Assembly: GCA_021800645.1 (NCBI GenBank) | Contig: JAJYYT010000081.1 | Coordinates: 1-6,895, forward strand | Length of the DNA: 6,895 nt | Direction of reading: 5' to 3' | Source: Actinomycetes bacterium | Lineage (GTDB): Bacteria; Actinomycetota; Acidimicrobiia; Acidimicrobiales; RAAP-2 | Part shown: one piece after another, positions 6,738-6,895 of the stretch | Numbering within the stretch: position 1 is the first letter of the stretch | How the letters are laid out: every line of letters starts with the position of its first letter | Made by a program: the position numbers and the translations under genes | The notes under the pieces: model-generated | What the model saw: the letters and a program-made list of their open reading frames with translations, nothing else | What the model was told of the DNA's origin: nothing | Database searches by the model: none

Positions 6738-6895
6738 CCCGGCTCGACGCGCGCGACCAGGCGCGCCTCCAGCGGGTCGGCGTCGGTGCCCAAGAACGCG
6801 TCGAGCATCTCGGCGGCGACGGTCTCCGTCGTGAGGCGCAGCCCGAAGGCGAGCACGTTCGCGTCGTTCCACCGGCGCGCTCCGGACGCGCTGGC
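6734..6895 (-). CDS. rpiB: Ribose-5-phosphate isomerase B, C-terminal 53 residues (5' end outside window)
   Basis: Only the last 53 codons and the TGA are in the window; the family is usually about 150 residues, so roughly two thirds of the gene lie beyond the right edge. The segment GARRWNDANVLAFGLRLTTE followed by TVAAEMLDAFLGTDAD matches the conserved end of RpiB/LacAB sugar isomerases, where R-x-N-D-x-N-V-L-A-x-G precedes the last helix. RpiB interconverts ribose 5-phosphate and ribulose 5-phosphate in the non-oxidative pentose phosphate pathway in the cytoplasm. Its TGA overlaps the ATG of rnhB (ATGA), so the two genes are translationally coupled. The catalytic residues are not visible in this fragment. 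A LacA/LacB or other RpiB-like sugar-phosphate isomerase cannot be excluded from the tail alone. Confidence 0.82.
   Translation of the reverse strand, partial: ASASGARRWNDANVLAFGLRLTTETVAAEMLDAFLGTDADPLEARLVARVEPG

Noticed and set aside
6738..6872. 45-residue N-terminal extension of RNase HII from an upstream ATG
   Set aside because: The extension lies wholly within the conserved rpiB C-terminus in another frame, is Arg-rich and has no counterpart in the family; the ATGA overlap start is much more natural.
1..6895. CRISPR array, tRNA/rRNA, insertion sequence, phage or toxin-antitoxin content
   Set aside because: No regularly spaced repeats, transposase motifs, terminal inverted repeats or RNA-gene signatures were seen by eye, and coding genes cover nearly all of the window.

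Overview
The window is a compact stretch of a high-GC bacterial chromosome. All five supported genes lie on the minus strand, so transcription runs from high to low coordinates. In that order they are: the C-terminal end of a ribose-5-phosphate isomerase B (rpiB), ribonuclease HII (rnhB), a multi-pass DMT-type membrane protein, the very large fused 2-oxoglutarate decarboxylase/dehydrogenase (kgd), and the N-terminal part of a Zc3h12a-like NYN-domain ribonuclease that runs off the left edge. The fused E2-like plus E1 architecture of kgd without a lipoyl domain is characteristic of Actinobacteriota (Mycobacterium Kgd, Corynebacterium OdhA). Together with the high GC content this points to that phylum. 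A deep non-model lineage such as Acidimicrobiia is a guess from the overall flavour and is not demonstrated.

Right part (4954-6895): rpiB and rnhB overlap by the 4-nt ATGA junction, and the DMT gene starts 32 nt after rnhB stops, so these three look co-transcribed. The rnhB product is longer than usual because of an insertion between its third and fourth catalytic acidic residues, and that insertion contains a 17-bp in-frame direct repeat.

Centre (4782-4953): this 172-nt gap is the only real intergenic region. It holds a perfect 16-nt palindrome just after the DMT stop, a tandem 9-bp repeat beside a 10-bp palindrome, and a TANNNT -10-like element exactly 7 nt before the GTG start of kgd. This suggests that kgd has its own promoter and may be read from a leaderless mRNA.

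Left part (1-4781): kgd fills 4 kb. Its stop codon is followed after 27 nt, in the same reading frame and with no other stop, by the ATG of the NYN ribonuclease gene, so the two are almost certainly one transcription unit. Kgd feeds the 2-oxoglutarate step of the TCA cycle. Why a ribonuclease is attached is not evident from the sequence.

The rest is ordinary housekeeping content. I see no mobile element, CRISPR array, tRNA or rRNA. The long plus-strand open frames are antisense shadows produced by GC-rich codon structure. I did not find convincing evidence of a wholly new system; the best leads are the small-scale signals listed in the findings.
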